From Flavobacteriaceae bacterium UBA7433 (GTDB lineage: Bacteria > Bacteroidota > Bacteroidia > Flavobacteriales > Flavobacteriaceae): 18,111 nt of DNA. The notes under the pieces are model-generated. The model ran no database searches, had not been told where the DNA came from, and saw only the letters and a list, made by a program, of their open reading frames with translations. This document shows positions 1-7,524 of this stretch, piece after piece (the stretch's first letter is position 1; each line of letters starts with the position of its first letter). Position numbers and translations under genes: made by a program. The stretch covers positions 1 through 18,111 of the forward strand of contig DLQL01000081.1 of the NCBI GenBank assembly GCA_002477565.1, read 5' to 3'.

Positions 1-1
1 A

Positions 2-331
2 TCCTTGGGCTGGACCATTTTTGTCCTTTCGTGGCTGTTCGCGATTGTCGGGATTTTTTATAAGATTTTTTTTATCGGAAGGTTTCAGTTGCTGTCCGTG
101 ATTGTGTATGTGGGCATGGGCTGGATGCTAGTTTTTGTCATGCGTTCTCTTATTCAAAACTTTGCTGTGGAAGGGATTCGACTCTTGCTGTTGGGCGGGA
201 TTTTTTATTCGGTAGGCGCTGTGTTTTTTGCCATTCCAAAGATTCCTTACAACCATGCTATTTTTCACCTATTTGTGTTGTTGGGGAGTCTCAGCCATTT
301 CATAGCGATTTACCAATTTGTATTGGTCTAA
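2..331 (+). CDS. Hemolysin III / TrhA (PAQR-like) family membrane protein, 5' partial
   Basis: The reading frame is open from the left edge of the window, so only the last 109 residues are seen and the true start lies upstream. It is very hydrophobic, with about three membrane segments. It carries the C-terminal signature of the hemolysin III/YqfA/TrhA family: a GMGW motif in the first half, then YNHAIFHLFVLLGS near the end. The NHAxxH histidines match the conserved metal-binding HxxxH of the PAQR superfamily. Members sit in the inner membrane. TrhA of Bacillus has been linked to membrane-energetics and fluidity control, while 'hemolysin' is a historical name. It converges on the minus-strand CYTH gene with only 29 bases between the stops. 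The family call is firm; the physiological role is unknown. Confidence 0.85.
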   Translation, partial: SLGWTIFVLSWLFAIVGIFYKIFFIGRFQLLSVIVYVGMGWMLVFVMRSLIQNFAVEGIRLLLLGGIFYSVGAVFFAIPKIPYNHAIFHLFVLLGSLSHFIAIYQFVLV

Positions 332-360
332 AAACAAAAAGAAGCTTGTTGTTTGTGGGC

Positions 361-831
361 TTACCAGTTCCGAAAAGGGTTTTTGCTCAAACAAGAATTG
401 TAATATGCCACTTCTCCTGTGACTTCTCGACCGAGCCAATTTGGTTTTTCAAAAGGGCTGTCTTCTGCATCCAATTCTATTTCAGCAACTACTAGGCCTT
501 CGTTTTCACCGAGGAAAACGTCTACTTCAAAAAGGTGAAAGCCCTTTTTGACCAGGTAGCGGTATTTTTCAACCGGCTTTTCTTCACAAAGCGACAGCAG
601 CTGCTTGCCTTCTGTCAAGGGGATTTCTTTTTCCCACTCAAAGCGTGTGGTTCCTGAAGCGTTTGACAGCCCTTTGACGGTTAAAAAGCTTTTCAACCCA
701 TCGATGCGTATTCGTACGGTTCTGTTTTTGTCGGAGTTTAAAAAACCTTGAACAAGGTGTTTTTTTTCATAACTTTCTTCAAGAAAGCCACAGTTTTTGA
801 CCAAGAATTTTCTTTCGATTTCAAGAGGCAT
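361..831 (-). CDS. CYTH domain protein (inorganic triphosphatase / class IV cyclase-like)
   Basis: The protein has 156 residues, the normal length of a single-domain bacterial CYTH protein. The diagnostic N-terminal EIERKF motif (Glu4, Glu6, Lys8) is intact. Other tunnel residues are present as alternating charged pairs: Arg40/Arg42, Lys53, Glu65/Glu67, Lys89/Arg91, Glu102/Asp104 and Glu117/Glu119. The family forms a triphosphate tunnel that cleaves triphosphate-containing substrates (inorganic triphosphate, thiamine triphosphate) with divalent metal. Single-domain bacterial members are usually cytosolic tripolyphosphatases, and adenylate cyclase activity is the minority case. I chose the ATG at 831, which gives MPLEIERK; an upstream TTG would add only three residues. 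It lies 50 bases behind the methyltransferase gene on the same strand and may be co-transcribed. The substrate cannot be decided from sequence. Confidence 0.88.
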   Translation of the reverse strand: MPLEIERKFLVKNCGFLEESYEKKHLVQGFLNSDKNRTVRIRIDGLKSFLTVKGLSNASGTTRFEWEKEIPLTEGKQLLSLCEEKPVEKYRYLVKKGFHLFEVDVFLGENEGLVVAEIELDAEDSPFEKPNWLGREVTGEVAYYNSCLSKNPFRNW

Positions 832-881
832 AACAGGCAATTAGACGATTTTATAAAGAGTTTTTTGAAGACAGCAATTTT

Positions 882-1802
882 TCAACCTCGAACGTATTCC
901 CAATCTTTGATTTCTTCAAACATTTTGCAACGCTCTTTCACGTAGGGATGGGTCAACAAGGATGCAACGGACACTTCGGGCAATTCCTTTTGGGCAAGAG
1001 ACTCCTCTACAAAAATAAAATTAAAGCCCAAGTCATTTGCACCCACAAGGCGGTAGCCCTTTTTGGCACCTAATTTCTGCATGGCTACTGGAGAAGCTCC
1101 GTTGTAGATCGGGTGTTTGCCAGGGGCTTGGTAGTTGGGGTCGTAGGGAACGACAATATTTTCCATGCCAAATTCAATGTGCGTTTCTATGACGACGACC
1201 TTGGGACGGATGCTGTTGATGGCATCCCAAATCCAATAGTCATTCCCGTCGATGTCGATGGAAAGCAATCCGATTTCTCCTTGAATGCCCGCGCTCGCTA
1301 AGAGTTCATTCACATTTTCTCGCGTGACTTTGGAACAGACAAATTTGGGTTTGTAAAACCAAGGATGTGGGTATTTGTTGTAAAACTTCCGTCCTCGACG
1401 GATGCTCTTCGGGTTTCCGTCAACAAACAAACCACTCCAGCCAAAATTAAAATACAGATTGGCTGCATTGCTATTCACACCATCATCCGCTCCGATTTCC
1501 ACAAAAGTTTTGTTTTCCATACCGAGGATGGAAAAGATAAAAAGCAGCATGCCGTCTTCTTCAAACTGCGAGAAAGCCCGAAAACCCGTCTCTGAAATTT
1601 GAGGCAAATTGCCGTTTTTTTTCATTTCCTGGTAGTTTAGGAAAAGTTGTCGTTGCGCAATTTGTACCGACGGCACAAATCGATTTCTGATTTTGGTTAT
1701 GAGAAAATGGTCTTTTAAAAAGTTTTTAATCATCAAGTTTCTATTTTCTTTTGTGTCCAAACAAGCCTTTAAAAAGGGTTGTTTTTTTGAAACACAAAAC
1801 AT
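882..1802 (-). CDS. FkbM-like class I SAM-dependent methyltransferase
   Basis: This encodes about 306 residues. Near residue 100 there is a Rossmann-fold SAM-binding motif I of the FkbM kind (FVEIGADDGVNSNAANLY), preceded by SQFEEDG. Motif LFVDGNP follows, where an acidic residue ends strand 2, then LLSIDIDGNDYWIW near 180-193 and a VVVIETH strand. This order (EIGADDG, then VDGNP, then SIDIDGND) is that of FkbM-type methyltransferases, many of which O-methylate sugars or polysaccharides. No signal peptide is evident. The start is uncertain. GTG at 1811, ATG at 1802 and ATG at 1733 (MIKNFLKDH) are all open. A TAnnTTTG-like promoter element ends at 1811, which would make the 1802 start leaderless and favours 1733. 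The nearby acyltransferase and sugar transferase genes suggest a surface-glycan substrate, but that is inference. Confidence 0.8.
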   Translation of the reverse strand: MFCVSKKQPFLKACLDTKENRNLMIKNFLKDHFLITKIRNRFVPSVQIAQRQLFLNYQEMKKNGNLPQISETGFRAFSQFEEDGMLLFIFSILGMENKTFVEIGADDGVNSNAANLYFNFGWSGLFVDGNPKSIRRGRKFYNKYPHPWFYKPKFVCSKVTRENVNELLASAGIQGEIGLLSIDIDGNDYWIWDAINSIRPKVVVIETHIEFGMENIVVPYDPNYQAPGKHPIYNGASPVAMQKLGAKKGYRLVGANDLGFNFIFVEESLAQKELPEVSVASLLTHPYVKERCKMFEEIKDWEYVRG

Positions 1803-1810
1803 CTTTGCCA

Positions 1811-1818
1811 CAAATATA
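1811..1818 (-). promoter_or_regulatory. Candidate -7 promoter element of the methyltransferase gene
   Basis: On the minus strand the bases read TATATTTG, an exact match to the Bacteroidota -7 consensus TAnnTTTG. I could not find a good -33 TTTG at the right distance upstream. If used, transcription would start near 1804, almost on the ATG at 1802, which argues for the ATG at 1733 as the real start of translation. Confidence 0.4.
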
Positions 1819-1889
1819 GGTAGTTTGAGTCAGATGGCTTGGTTTTGAATGGGAAAGGAGATCAATTTATAATTTTTCAGCCGTTTTAA

Positions 1890-1907
1890 GAAACTGGCAA
1901 CGGTTTC
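1890..1907. repeat. Short inverted repeat overlapping the -33 region upstream of the acyltransferase gene
   Basis: GAAAC at 1890-1894 and GTTTC at 1903-1907 form a perfect 5-bp dyad around an 8-base spacer. The right half covers the -33 position of the promoter proposed for the 1958 gene, as a repressor or activator site would. It is short enough to arise by chance. Confidence 0.25.
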
Positions 1908-1934
1908 CAATTCCAACAATATCCGCTATATTTG
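1904..1934 (+). promoter_or_regulatory. Probable Bacteroidota-type promoter for the 1958-10022 gene cluster
   Basis: TATATTTG at 1927-1934 matches the Bacteroidota -7 consensus TAnnTTTG exactly. A TTTC at 1904-1907 lies about 20 bases upstream, at the spacing expected for the -33 TTTG element, with one mismatch. The predicted transcription start near 1940 leaves a leader of about 18 bases before the ATG at 1958. The 146-base region 1812-1957 holds no gene. Confidence 0.6.
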
Positions 1935-1957
1935 TCCTTCAACGATTTGAGACAGCT

Positions 1958-3385
1958 ATGCTATTCAGTAGTGCGATATTTCTTTTCTTATTTCTTCCCC
2001 TCGTTCTCGCGGTTTATTTTTTAAGCCCCAAACGGTTTCGAAATGCGGTCTTGTTGCTTGCCAGTTTGGCTTTTTACACCTGGGGAGAGCAAGAGATGGT
2101 ATTGTTGATCCTGCTTTCCGCTGTCGTGGATTACACGGCAGGCATCTTGATCAAAAGAAGCTATCGAAAACAAGGCCTTTTCCTTTCTGTGGTTTTCAAT
2201 TTGGGAATTTTAATTTACTTTAAATACGCCAACTTTTTGTTCGAAAATCTGTTTTTTGTCTCGGATTGTCTTGGTTTTGAGGCGAAGTCTCTTGCCACTT
2301 TTTCCGAGGTTGCATTGCCCTTAGGGATTAGCTTTTACACGTTTCAAACCATGTCTTATACCTTTGACGTGTACAGAGGCAAAGTGGAAGCGAGTACCAA
2401 TTTCCTGAATTTTGCGACCTATGTAACTTTGTTTCCCCAATTGGTAGCGGGCCCCATCGTTAGGTACGAAGAGGTGGCAAAGGAGTTGACACAGAGAAAC
2501 ACCACGGTCGCTGATTTTTCGGAAGGCATTCGACGTTTTGTCATTGGATTTGGGAAAAAGATGTTGCTCGCAAACAACTTGGCCTATGTGGCCGACGGCG
2601 CTTTTGAATTGCCCGCGTCACAGCTTTCCACATCTTTTGCATGGGTCGGTCTTTTGGCCTATTCACTTCAGATTTATTTTGATTTTTCGGGTTATTCAGA
2701 CATGGCCATTGGATTGGGAAGAATGTTTGGATTTCGGTTTCCTGAAAATTTCAACTATCCGTATTTTTCCAAATCCATCAGAGAATTTTGGAGGCGTTGG
2801 CACATTACCTTGTCCGCTTGGTTCAAAGATTACCTCTATATTTCTATGGGAGGAAACAGAGTCCCACCTTGGCGTGTTTACCTTAATTTGTTAGTCGTTT
2901 TTTTTGCGACAGGCCTGTGGCATGGTGCCAAATGGACGTTTGTAGTTTGGGGACTTTGGCACGGTCTTTTTCTTATTGGAGAACGCATCTTCAAGAAGCA
3001 GAAGTCTCCAAAAAGACTTCCGCGCGTTCTTTACCACATCTACGCATTGTTTGTCGTCGGAGTCGGATGGGTCTTTTTTAGAGCCCATGATTTGGCAAGT
3101 GCACTGCAGTATTTGAAAAGACTTTTTTCTTTTGCAACAGAAAGTTCGGACAACTCCTTTTTGACTTATTTTTTGAGAACGGAATGCTTGATTGCTTTTC
3201 TCTTTGCCGGTTTTTTGGCGGTTCCGTTTCAGGAGTTTTTAAAATCAAGAGGGAAGAGTTTTCTTGAAAAAAGGCCAACGGTGTTTTTAATTGCAGCGCG
3301 CTTGTTCCTCTTATTGGTTTTTGCCTTTTCTTGTTTTTACATAGCGGTAGACGCCTACAATCCCTTTATTTATTTTCGTTTCTAA
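1958..3385 (+). CDS. MBOAT family O-acyltransferase (AlgI-like)
   Basis: This 475-residue polytopic inner-membrane protein has about ten hydrophobic segments, starting directly with a membrane helix. AlgI-family landmarks appear in order: PLGISFYTFQTMSY near 121-134, FPQLVAGPIVRY near 159-170, YFDFSGYSDMAIG near 240-252, FWRRWHITLSAWFKDYLYI near 277-295 followed by GGNR, and TGLWHGAKWTFVVWGLWHG near 318-336. His322 in GLWHG is the conserved membrane-bound O-acyltransferase histidine. AlgI-type proteins pass an acyl group, usually acetyl, across the inner membrane to a periplasmic partner that acylates a polysaccharide. That partner appears to be the next gene, which overlaps by one base (TAATG). 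The acceptor glycan is unknown: there are no alginate synthesis genes here, so 'alginate' in family names should not be taken literally. Confidence 0.93.
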   Translation: MLFSSAIFLFLFLPLVLAVYFLSPKRFRNAVLLLASLAFYTWGEQEMVLLILLSAVVDYTAGILIKRSYRKQGLFLSVVFNLGILIYFKYANFLFENLFFVSDCLGFEAKSLATFSEVALPLGISFYTFQTMSYTFDVYRGKVEASTNFLNFATYVTLFPQLVAGPIVRYEEVAKELTQRNTTVADFSEGIRRFVIGFGKKMLLANNLAYVADGAFELPASQLSTSFAWVGLLAYSLQIYFDFSGYSDMAIGLGRMFGFRFPENFNYPYFSKSIREFWRRWHITLSAWFKDYLYISMGGNRVPPWRVYLNLLVVFFATGLWHGAKWTFVVWGLWHGLFLIGERIFKKQKSPKRLPRVLYHIYALFVVGVGWVFFRAHDLASALQYLKRLFSFATESSDNSFLTYFLRTECLIAFLFAGFLAVPFQEFLKSRGKSFLEKRPTVFLIAARLFLLLVFAFSCFYIAVDAYNPFIYFRF

Positions 3386-4488
3386 TGGCAAAAAAAAGAA
3401 TCCATATCGTTTTTGTCTTTGCATTTTTTGCAATGCTGGCCACACCCACTTTGGTCCAGGTATTGGCGCTTGAAAAAAACACCTACCAAAGCGAAAACAG
3501 AAGGATTCAACCATTTCCCTCCTTTAATTTTCAGCAGCCTTTGGTTTTTTTCAGCAAGTTCAAGAGTTATTACAAAGACAATTTTGGACTGCGCTTGACA
3601 TTGTTTGAAGCCTACAGCTATTTGGTGCGGGAGTGGTTTCACGAAAACCCATTGCCCAACAAAGTAATTGAGGGCAATGAGGGATGGCTCTATTTGTCCT
3701 ACCAAAATGTACTTGCAGAGATGACGGGCACCCTTCTCTTTTCCTCCAACGAGCTTTCTGAAATCGCTGACAACATAAGTCAAGCTAGGGAGTGGGCATT
3801 GGAAAAAGACATCAAACTCTACATTTCTGTCGCTCCCAACAAATACAGTGTCTATCCTGAAAACTTGCCTTTTAGCGTCGGAAAAAACAATACAAAGTGC
3901 TCCCAATTGAAAAACTTTTTAAAAAGGGAAATCGAGTTTGATTTGGTGGATCTAAAAGAAACGATTTTGCCTGCAAAAGGAGCGAAACTCTTGTACCACA
4001 AAGAAGACACCCATTGGAGTGATTTGGGCGCCTTTTGGGGCTATCAGCGCCTGATGCAAGCCCTTCAGCAAGACTTCAAATCTCTAAAAGGAATCAACCA
4101 CACCCAGTTGAAGTTTGTAAAAGAAACCCACTTGGGCGATTTGAAACGGATGTTGCATCTTCGTGAAAAAGAACAAATTTTTTCTGTGAAAGTTTTGGAC
4201 TCCGTCGTTTCGGAACGGGTAGAGAACCAATTGCAGGTTCCGAAATATACAAATGGAAATCCGGGAGATTATGAATACAGATTTCGAAAAAGTGGCCGTC
4301 CGTTGAAAGTACTTGTCTTTAGAGATTCTTTTTCTTACGCATTAAGTAATTATTTGAACGAAACTTTTGGAGAATGTGTGTATATTTATGATTTTAAATT
4401 CGACAAAAACTTGGTGCTCAAAGAACAGCCAGATCTGATCGTTTACGAAGTTGCAGAAAGAAACCTTTCACAATTAAAGGAACTATAA
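3385..4488 (+). CDS. AlgJ/AlgX-like SGNH-type acetyltransferase, periplasmic partner of the MBOAT protein
   Basis: This has 367 residues. An N-terminal hydrophobic stretch (about 7-28) acts as a signal anchor or signal peptide, so the rest should be periplasmic. Family features are DNFGLR near 65-70, EGNEGWLYL near 96-104, LYISVAPNKYSVYPE near 145-159, and the catalytic His/Asp motif EDTHWSDLGA with Asp208 and His210. The nucleophile motif VFRDSFSYAL near 311-320 makes Ser315 the likely catalytic serine. Ser, His and Asp of an ALGX/SGNH fold are therefore all visible. I chose the ATG at 3385 because it overlaps the upstream stop as TAATG and begins with a normal signal sequence; an open extension upstream to 3331 lies inside the MBOAT gene. 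It should act with the MBOAT protein to O-acylate an exported glycan. Confidence 0.88.
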   Translation: MAKKRIHIVFVFAFFAMLATPTLVQVLALEKNTYQSENRRIQPFPSFNFQQPLVFFSKFKSYYKDNFGLRLTLFEAYSYLVREWFHENPLPNKVIEGNEGWLYLSYQNVLAEMTGTLLFSSNELSEIADNISQAREWALEKDIKLYISVAPNKYSVYPENLPFSVGKNNTKCSQLKNFLKREIEFDLVDLKETILPAKGAKLLYHKEDTHWSDLGAFWGYQRLMQALQQDFKSLKGINHTQLKFVKETHLGDLKRMLHLREKEQIFSVKVLDSVVSERVENQLQVPKYTNGNPGDYEYRFRKSGRPLKVLVFRDSFSYALSNYLNETFGECVYIYDFKFDKNLVLKEQPDLIVYEVAERNLSQLKEL

Positions 4489-4504
4489 TTTTAATTTTAT
4501 CTAA

Positions 4505-6805
4505 ATGTTAAAAAACATCACAAAATCACATGCTACAATTGGTGTACTTTTTGGACTTCTTTTCTTTTCTTTAGGACTTCGTGCACAGATAGATTACAGT
4601 GCTGAATGGGAAGATTTTTATTCCTATACGAATGCTAAAGGAATGGTGAAAAACGGAAGTGTTTTGTATGCGATTGTTGACAATGCAGCATTTTCGTTTG
4701 ACGAGGAGACCAATGAAATGGAAAAGTTTTCATCCGTTACTGGGCTTTCTGGGGAAATCACCTCTGCTGTGCATTACAGTTCAGCAACGTCTAGTTTTGT
4801 GATTGGATACGAATCAGGTCTTTTTGAAATTGTCGCATCCAATGGAAGCATCAATAGAGTTGTAGACATTGTTTTGTCTGATGTTTCCTCACAAAAAAAA
4901 ATAAACAGCATGTACGAGAATGAAGGCAATTTGTACCTCTCTACTGCTTTTGGAATTGTGGTGTATGATTTGGAACAAAAAGAATTTGTAGACACTTTCT
5001 TTGTCGGAGCGAACTCCTCTTTGGTAGATATCAAAAGCATATTTATTTTCGATGGAACCCTATATGCCGCAAGCGCAAAGGGCATATACAGTGCGCCATT
5101 ATCCGAGGGCTTAAACGATTCAAACAATTGGACACATTTTTCTTCTGAGCCCTATAATAATTTTAGAATCTTTAATGGGGATTTGCTCGTTTCAACAGAC
5201 AGCCGGATTTTCCGAGTTGTCAACCCATCTTCACTGGAATTGAAACTCACCATGAGTTCAGAGATTGTTGACCTTCATTCAGACAGCACGCATTTGATCG
5301 TGGGAACCTCCGCTAAGAGCGAGGTCTTTGACAACAGCTATACCCTTCTTCACTCTTTGTCTACCGCCTCAAATGCAGTCTATATTGACAATGACAAGCT
5401 CTATTTGTGTACTTCAAACAAAGGAGTTCTCACAAGTCAATTGTCAAGTCCTTCGAGTTTTACTGAGATACATCCGGAGGGACCTCTCAACAACGAAGCC
5501 TTTTCGATTTCTGTACTAAATAAGGACCTTTGGATTGTTTATGGAGGACTTACGCCTTGGTACACTTTTCTCGCAAAAAAAATGGGGTCTACTCATTACA
5601 ACGGAACAACTTGGACTCAGATTCCCTACAACAGTGCGTTTCCAGCACGAGACGTCACCCATGCTTCCATAGATCCAAACCATCCAAACAGGGCCTATCT
5701 AAGTTCGTATCTGTCAGGAATCCTCGTGGTTGAAGACGACCAGCCTGTGCAGCTATTGAACGGGTCAAATAGCGGATTGACTCCTTGGCGCTACGATGTA
5801 AATTCTTTCCTGATTGCAAGAACTCTTTTCGATGAGGAAGGAGATTTGTGGGTTGCCAATTCATGGGCGAAAGATTCCAAACATTTGAACAAAATGGAAG
5901 ACAATGCCACTGTCATGGAAGTAGGTTTTTCTTCAAATGTTGGAGAAGAGTTAACGGGCATAAATGACATTTCTAAAGACAAATACAACAATGTTTATAT
6001 GGGAACTCGGTTGGGGGTGCTTCTGTTCAATGAAGAGAACAATACCACGGCGATTTTAAACACGGAAACCTCCAAAGGAAAATTGCCGGACACAAACGTA
6101 TATGCAGTAGAAACAGATAAAAATCAAAGAGTGTGGATTGGAACAGAACAAGGGGGGCTAGTCGTTTTTGACGATATGGAAAACGTGTATTCAGGAAATT
6201 TTCAAGAAACAACACGGCATATTATTGTCGATGATGGAATTCAAAAAGAACTTTTGGGAAGCGCGAGAATCAATGACATCTACATAGACGGGGCAGACAA
6301 CAAATGGTTTGCCACCCATTCTGGTGGAGTGGTTCACACCGATTCCAACGCCCAAAAAACCTTACACCTTTTTAACAAAGACAATTCTCCTTTGCCTTCC
6401 AATGAAATCGCCGAAATTCAAATGGACGAATCGACGGGGAAAGTCTTCTTTTTGACAAGCAGAGGGATCGTTGCCTACAAAAGCAATATCGCCTCCCATG
6501 GCAGCGAGCTTTCCGAGGTTTACGGCTACCCAAATCCAGCACTCAGACAGCATAAGGATGTTGCGATTGTTGGAAAAGATGGAAAGAATTTGCCCTTTGG
6601 AACCAATGTGAAAATTCTGGATGTCGCTGGAAATTTGGTGTTCGAATCCAATACCGTTCAGGAGCAGTCTCCCTATGGAGGAAAAATCGTTTGGGACAAA
6701 ACAAACCTAGCAGGAGCTCAAGTTGCCTCAGGAGTTTACATCGTGCTTTTGTTCAACGAAGCAAATGTCCAAACCTCTTCCACCAAAATTGCAATCATCA
6801 ACTAA
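4505..6805 (+). CDS. porZ: Type IX secretion system protein PorZ
   Basis: This 766-residue protein has a signal peptide ending near residue 27 (LRAQ). The body is made of beta-propeller repeats of the two-component-regulator-propeller kind: GIVVYD, NNVYMGTRLGVLLF, QRVWIGTEQGGLVVFDD and NKWFATHSGGVVHTD are successive blades. The last 85 or so residues begin with VYGYPNPA and end with a GVYIVLLF strand, which is a T9SS C-terminal domain. Two propellers plus a CTD is the architecture of PorZ, a surface component of the PorU-PorV-PorQ-PorZ attachment complex. That complex removes CTDs from T9SS cargo and joins cargo to anionic LPS. The neighbours agree, since porZ is commonly followed by recO in flavobacteria. 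It starts 16 bases after the AlgJ-like gene with no clear promoter between, so it probably shares that transcript. Confidence 0.9.
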   Translation: MLKNITKSHATIGVLFGLLFFSLGLRAQIDYSAEWEDFYSYTNAKGMVKNGSVLYAIVDNAAFSFDEETNEMEKFSSVTGLSGEITSAVHYSSATSSFVIGYESGLFEIVASNGSINRVVDIVLSDVSSQKKINSMYENEGNLYLSTAFGIVVYDLEQKEFVDTFFVGANSSLVDIKSIFIFDGTLYAASAKGIYSAPLSEGLNDSNNWTHFSSEPYNNFRIFNGDLLVSTDSRIFRVVNPSSLELKLTMSSEIVDLHSDSTHLIVGTSAKSEVFDNSYTLLHSLSTASNAVYIDNDKLYLCTSNKGVLTSQLSSPSSFTEIHPEGPLNNEAFSISVLNKDLWIVYGGLTPWYTFLAKKMGSTHYNGTTWTQIPYNSAFPARDVTHASIDPNHPNRAYLSSYLSGILVVEDDQPVQLLNGSNSGLTPWRYDVNSFLIARTLFDEEGDLWVANSWAKDSKHLNKMEDNATVMEVGFSSNVGEELTGINDISKDKYNNVYMGTRLGVLLFNEENNTTAILNTETSKGKLPDTNVYAVETDKNQRVWIGTEQGGLVVFDDMENVYSGNFQETTRHIIVDDGIQKELLGSARINDIYIDGADNKWFATHSGGVVHTDSNAQKTLHLFNKDNSPLPSNEIAEIQMDESTGKVFFLTSRGIVAYKSNIASHGSELSEVYGYPNPALRQHKDVAIVGKDGKNLPFGTNVKILDVAGNLVFESNTVQEQSPYGGKIVWDKTNLAGAQVASGVYIVLLFNEANVQTSSTKIAIIN

Positions 6806-7524
6806 TGCAAGTCCGCACAAAAGCAATTGTGCTGAGTGCACTTAAATACGGGGATACGAGTCTTATTGTTCGGTGCTATACTCAAACATCGGGATTGAAA
6901 AGCTATTTGCTACGAGGGGTTTTGAAAAGTCGAAAAGGCAAAATAAAACCCGCCTATTTTCAAGTTTTAAGCCAATTAGAATTGGTCGCTTCCCATTCCA
7001 ACAAAGGCTCTTTGAACTCCCTCAAAGAAGCAAGACCCTCCTACGTCTATACATCCTTACACAGCACCATGGTCAAACAATCCATTGCTTTTTTTTTAGC
7101 GGAGATGTTGGCCAACACCTTGCAAGAAGAAGAGGGCAATGAGCCCTTGTTTCTTTACTTAGAAACCGCATTGCAATGGTTGGACGTACACGACAGCGTG
7201 GCCAACTTTCATTTGGGATTTTTAATCAATTTGACCAAGTTTCTCGGGTTTTATCCCGATGAAACGCACACAGCATACCCCTATTTTAACATGGCGGATG
7301 GACAGTTTTCGGAAAGCCCTGGATTGGGCAGCTATTTGTCGGGAAAGGATTTAAGTCTTTTCAAATCCGTCTTAGGCACAAATTTTGATAGTTTGTCAAC
7401 ATTGTCCTTACAAGCAAATGAGCGGCAGCGCTTGTTAGAAATTGCAATCGCTTATTGCGAGTTGCATTTGTCGGGCTTTCAAAAACCAAAATCCATTCAA
7501 ATATTAAAAGAGTTGTTTGATTGA
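6805..7524 (+). CDS. recO: DNA repair protein RecO
   Basis: This 239-residue cytosolic protein has the RecO N-terminal OB-fold opening (TKAIVLSALKYGDTSLIVRCYT, in which the KYGD and S/L-I-V pattern is typical). The loop RGVLKSRKG and the PAYFQVLSQLELV segment follow. Further on are the alpha-helical C-terminal domain and its LTKFLGFYPD motif near 147. RecO anneals single strands and, with RecF/RecR, loads RecA onto SSB-coated gaps. The C-terminal domain has no four-cysteine zinc knuckle of the kind seen in Deinococcus; only isolated cysteines occur. The start is the ATG at 6805, whose first base is the last base of the porZ stop (TAATG). A longer frame open from 6691 lies within porZ and is not the gene. 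The stop overlaps the next gene as TGATG. Confidence 0.92.
   Translation: MQVRTKAIVLSALKYGDTSLIVRCYTQTSGLKSYLLRGVLKSRKGKIKPAYFQVLSQLELVASHSNKGSLNSLKEARPSYVYTSLHSTMVKQSIAFFLAEMLANTLQEEEGNEPLFLYLETALQWLDVHDSVANFHLGFLINLTKFLGFYPDETHTAYPYFNMADGQFSESPGLGSYLSGKDLSLFKSVLGTNFDSLSTLSLQANERQRLLEIAIAYCELHLSGFQKPKSIQILKELFD

Noticed and set aside
331..356. Imperfect inverted repeat between the converging hemolysin III-like and CYTH genes
   Set aside because: The centre AAGCTT leaves no loop, and the arms have several mismatches. I could not draw a convincing terminator hairpin.
3382..3906. A 174-codon minus-strand open frame inside the AlgJ-like gene
   Set aside because: It is antisense to a gene with clear catalytic motifs, and its translation is rich in Cys, Phe and Lys with no domain pattern. 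It is a shadow of the real reading frame.
6691..6804. Extended start of recO inside porZ
   Set aside because: The extra residues are porZ CTD codons read in another frame. The ATG at 6805 gives the normal RecO N-terminus.
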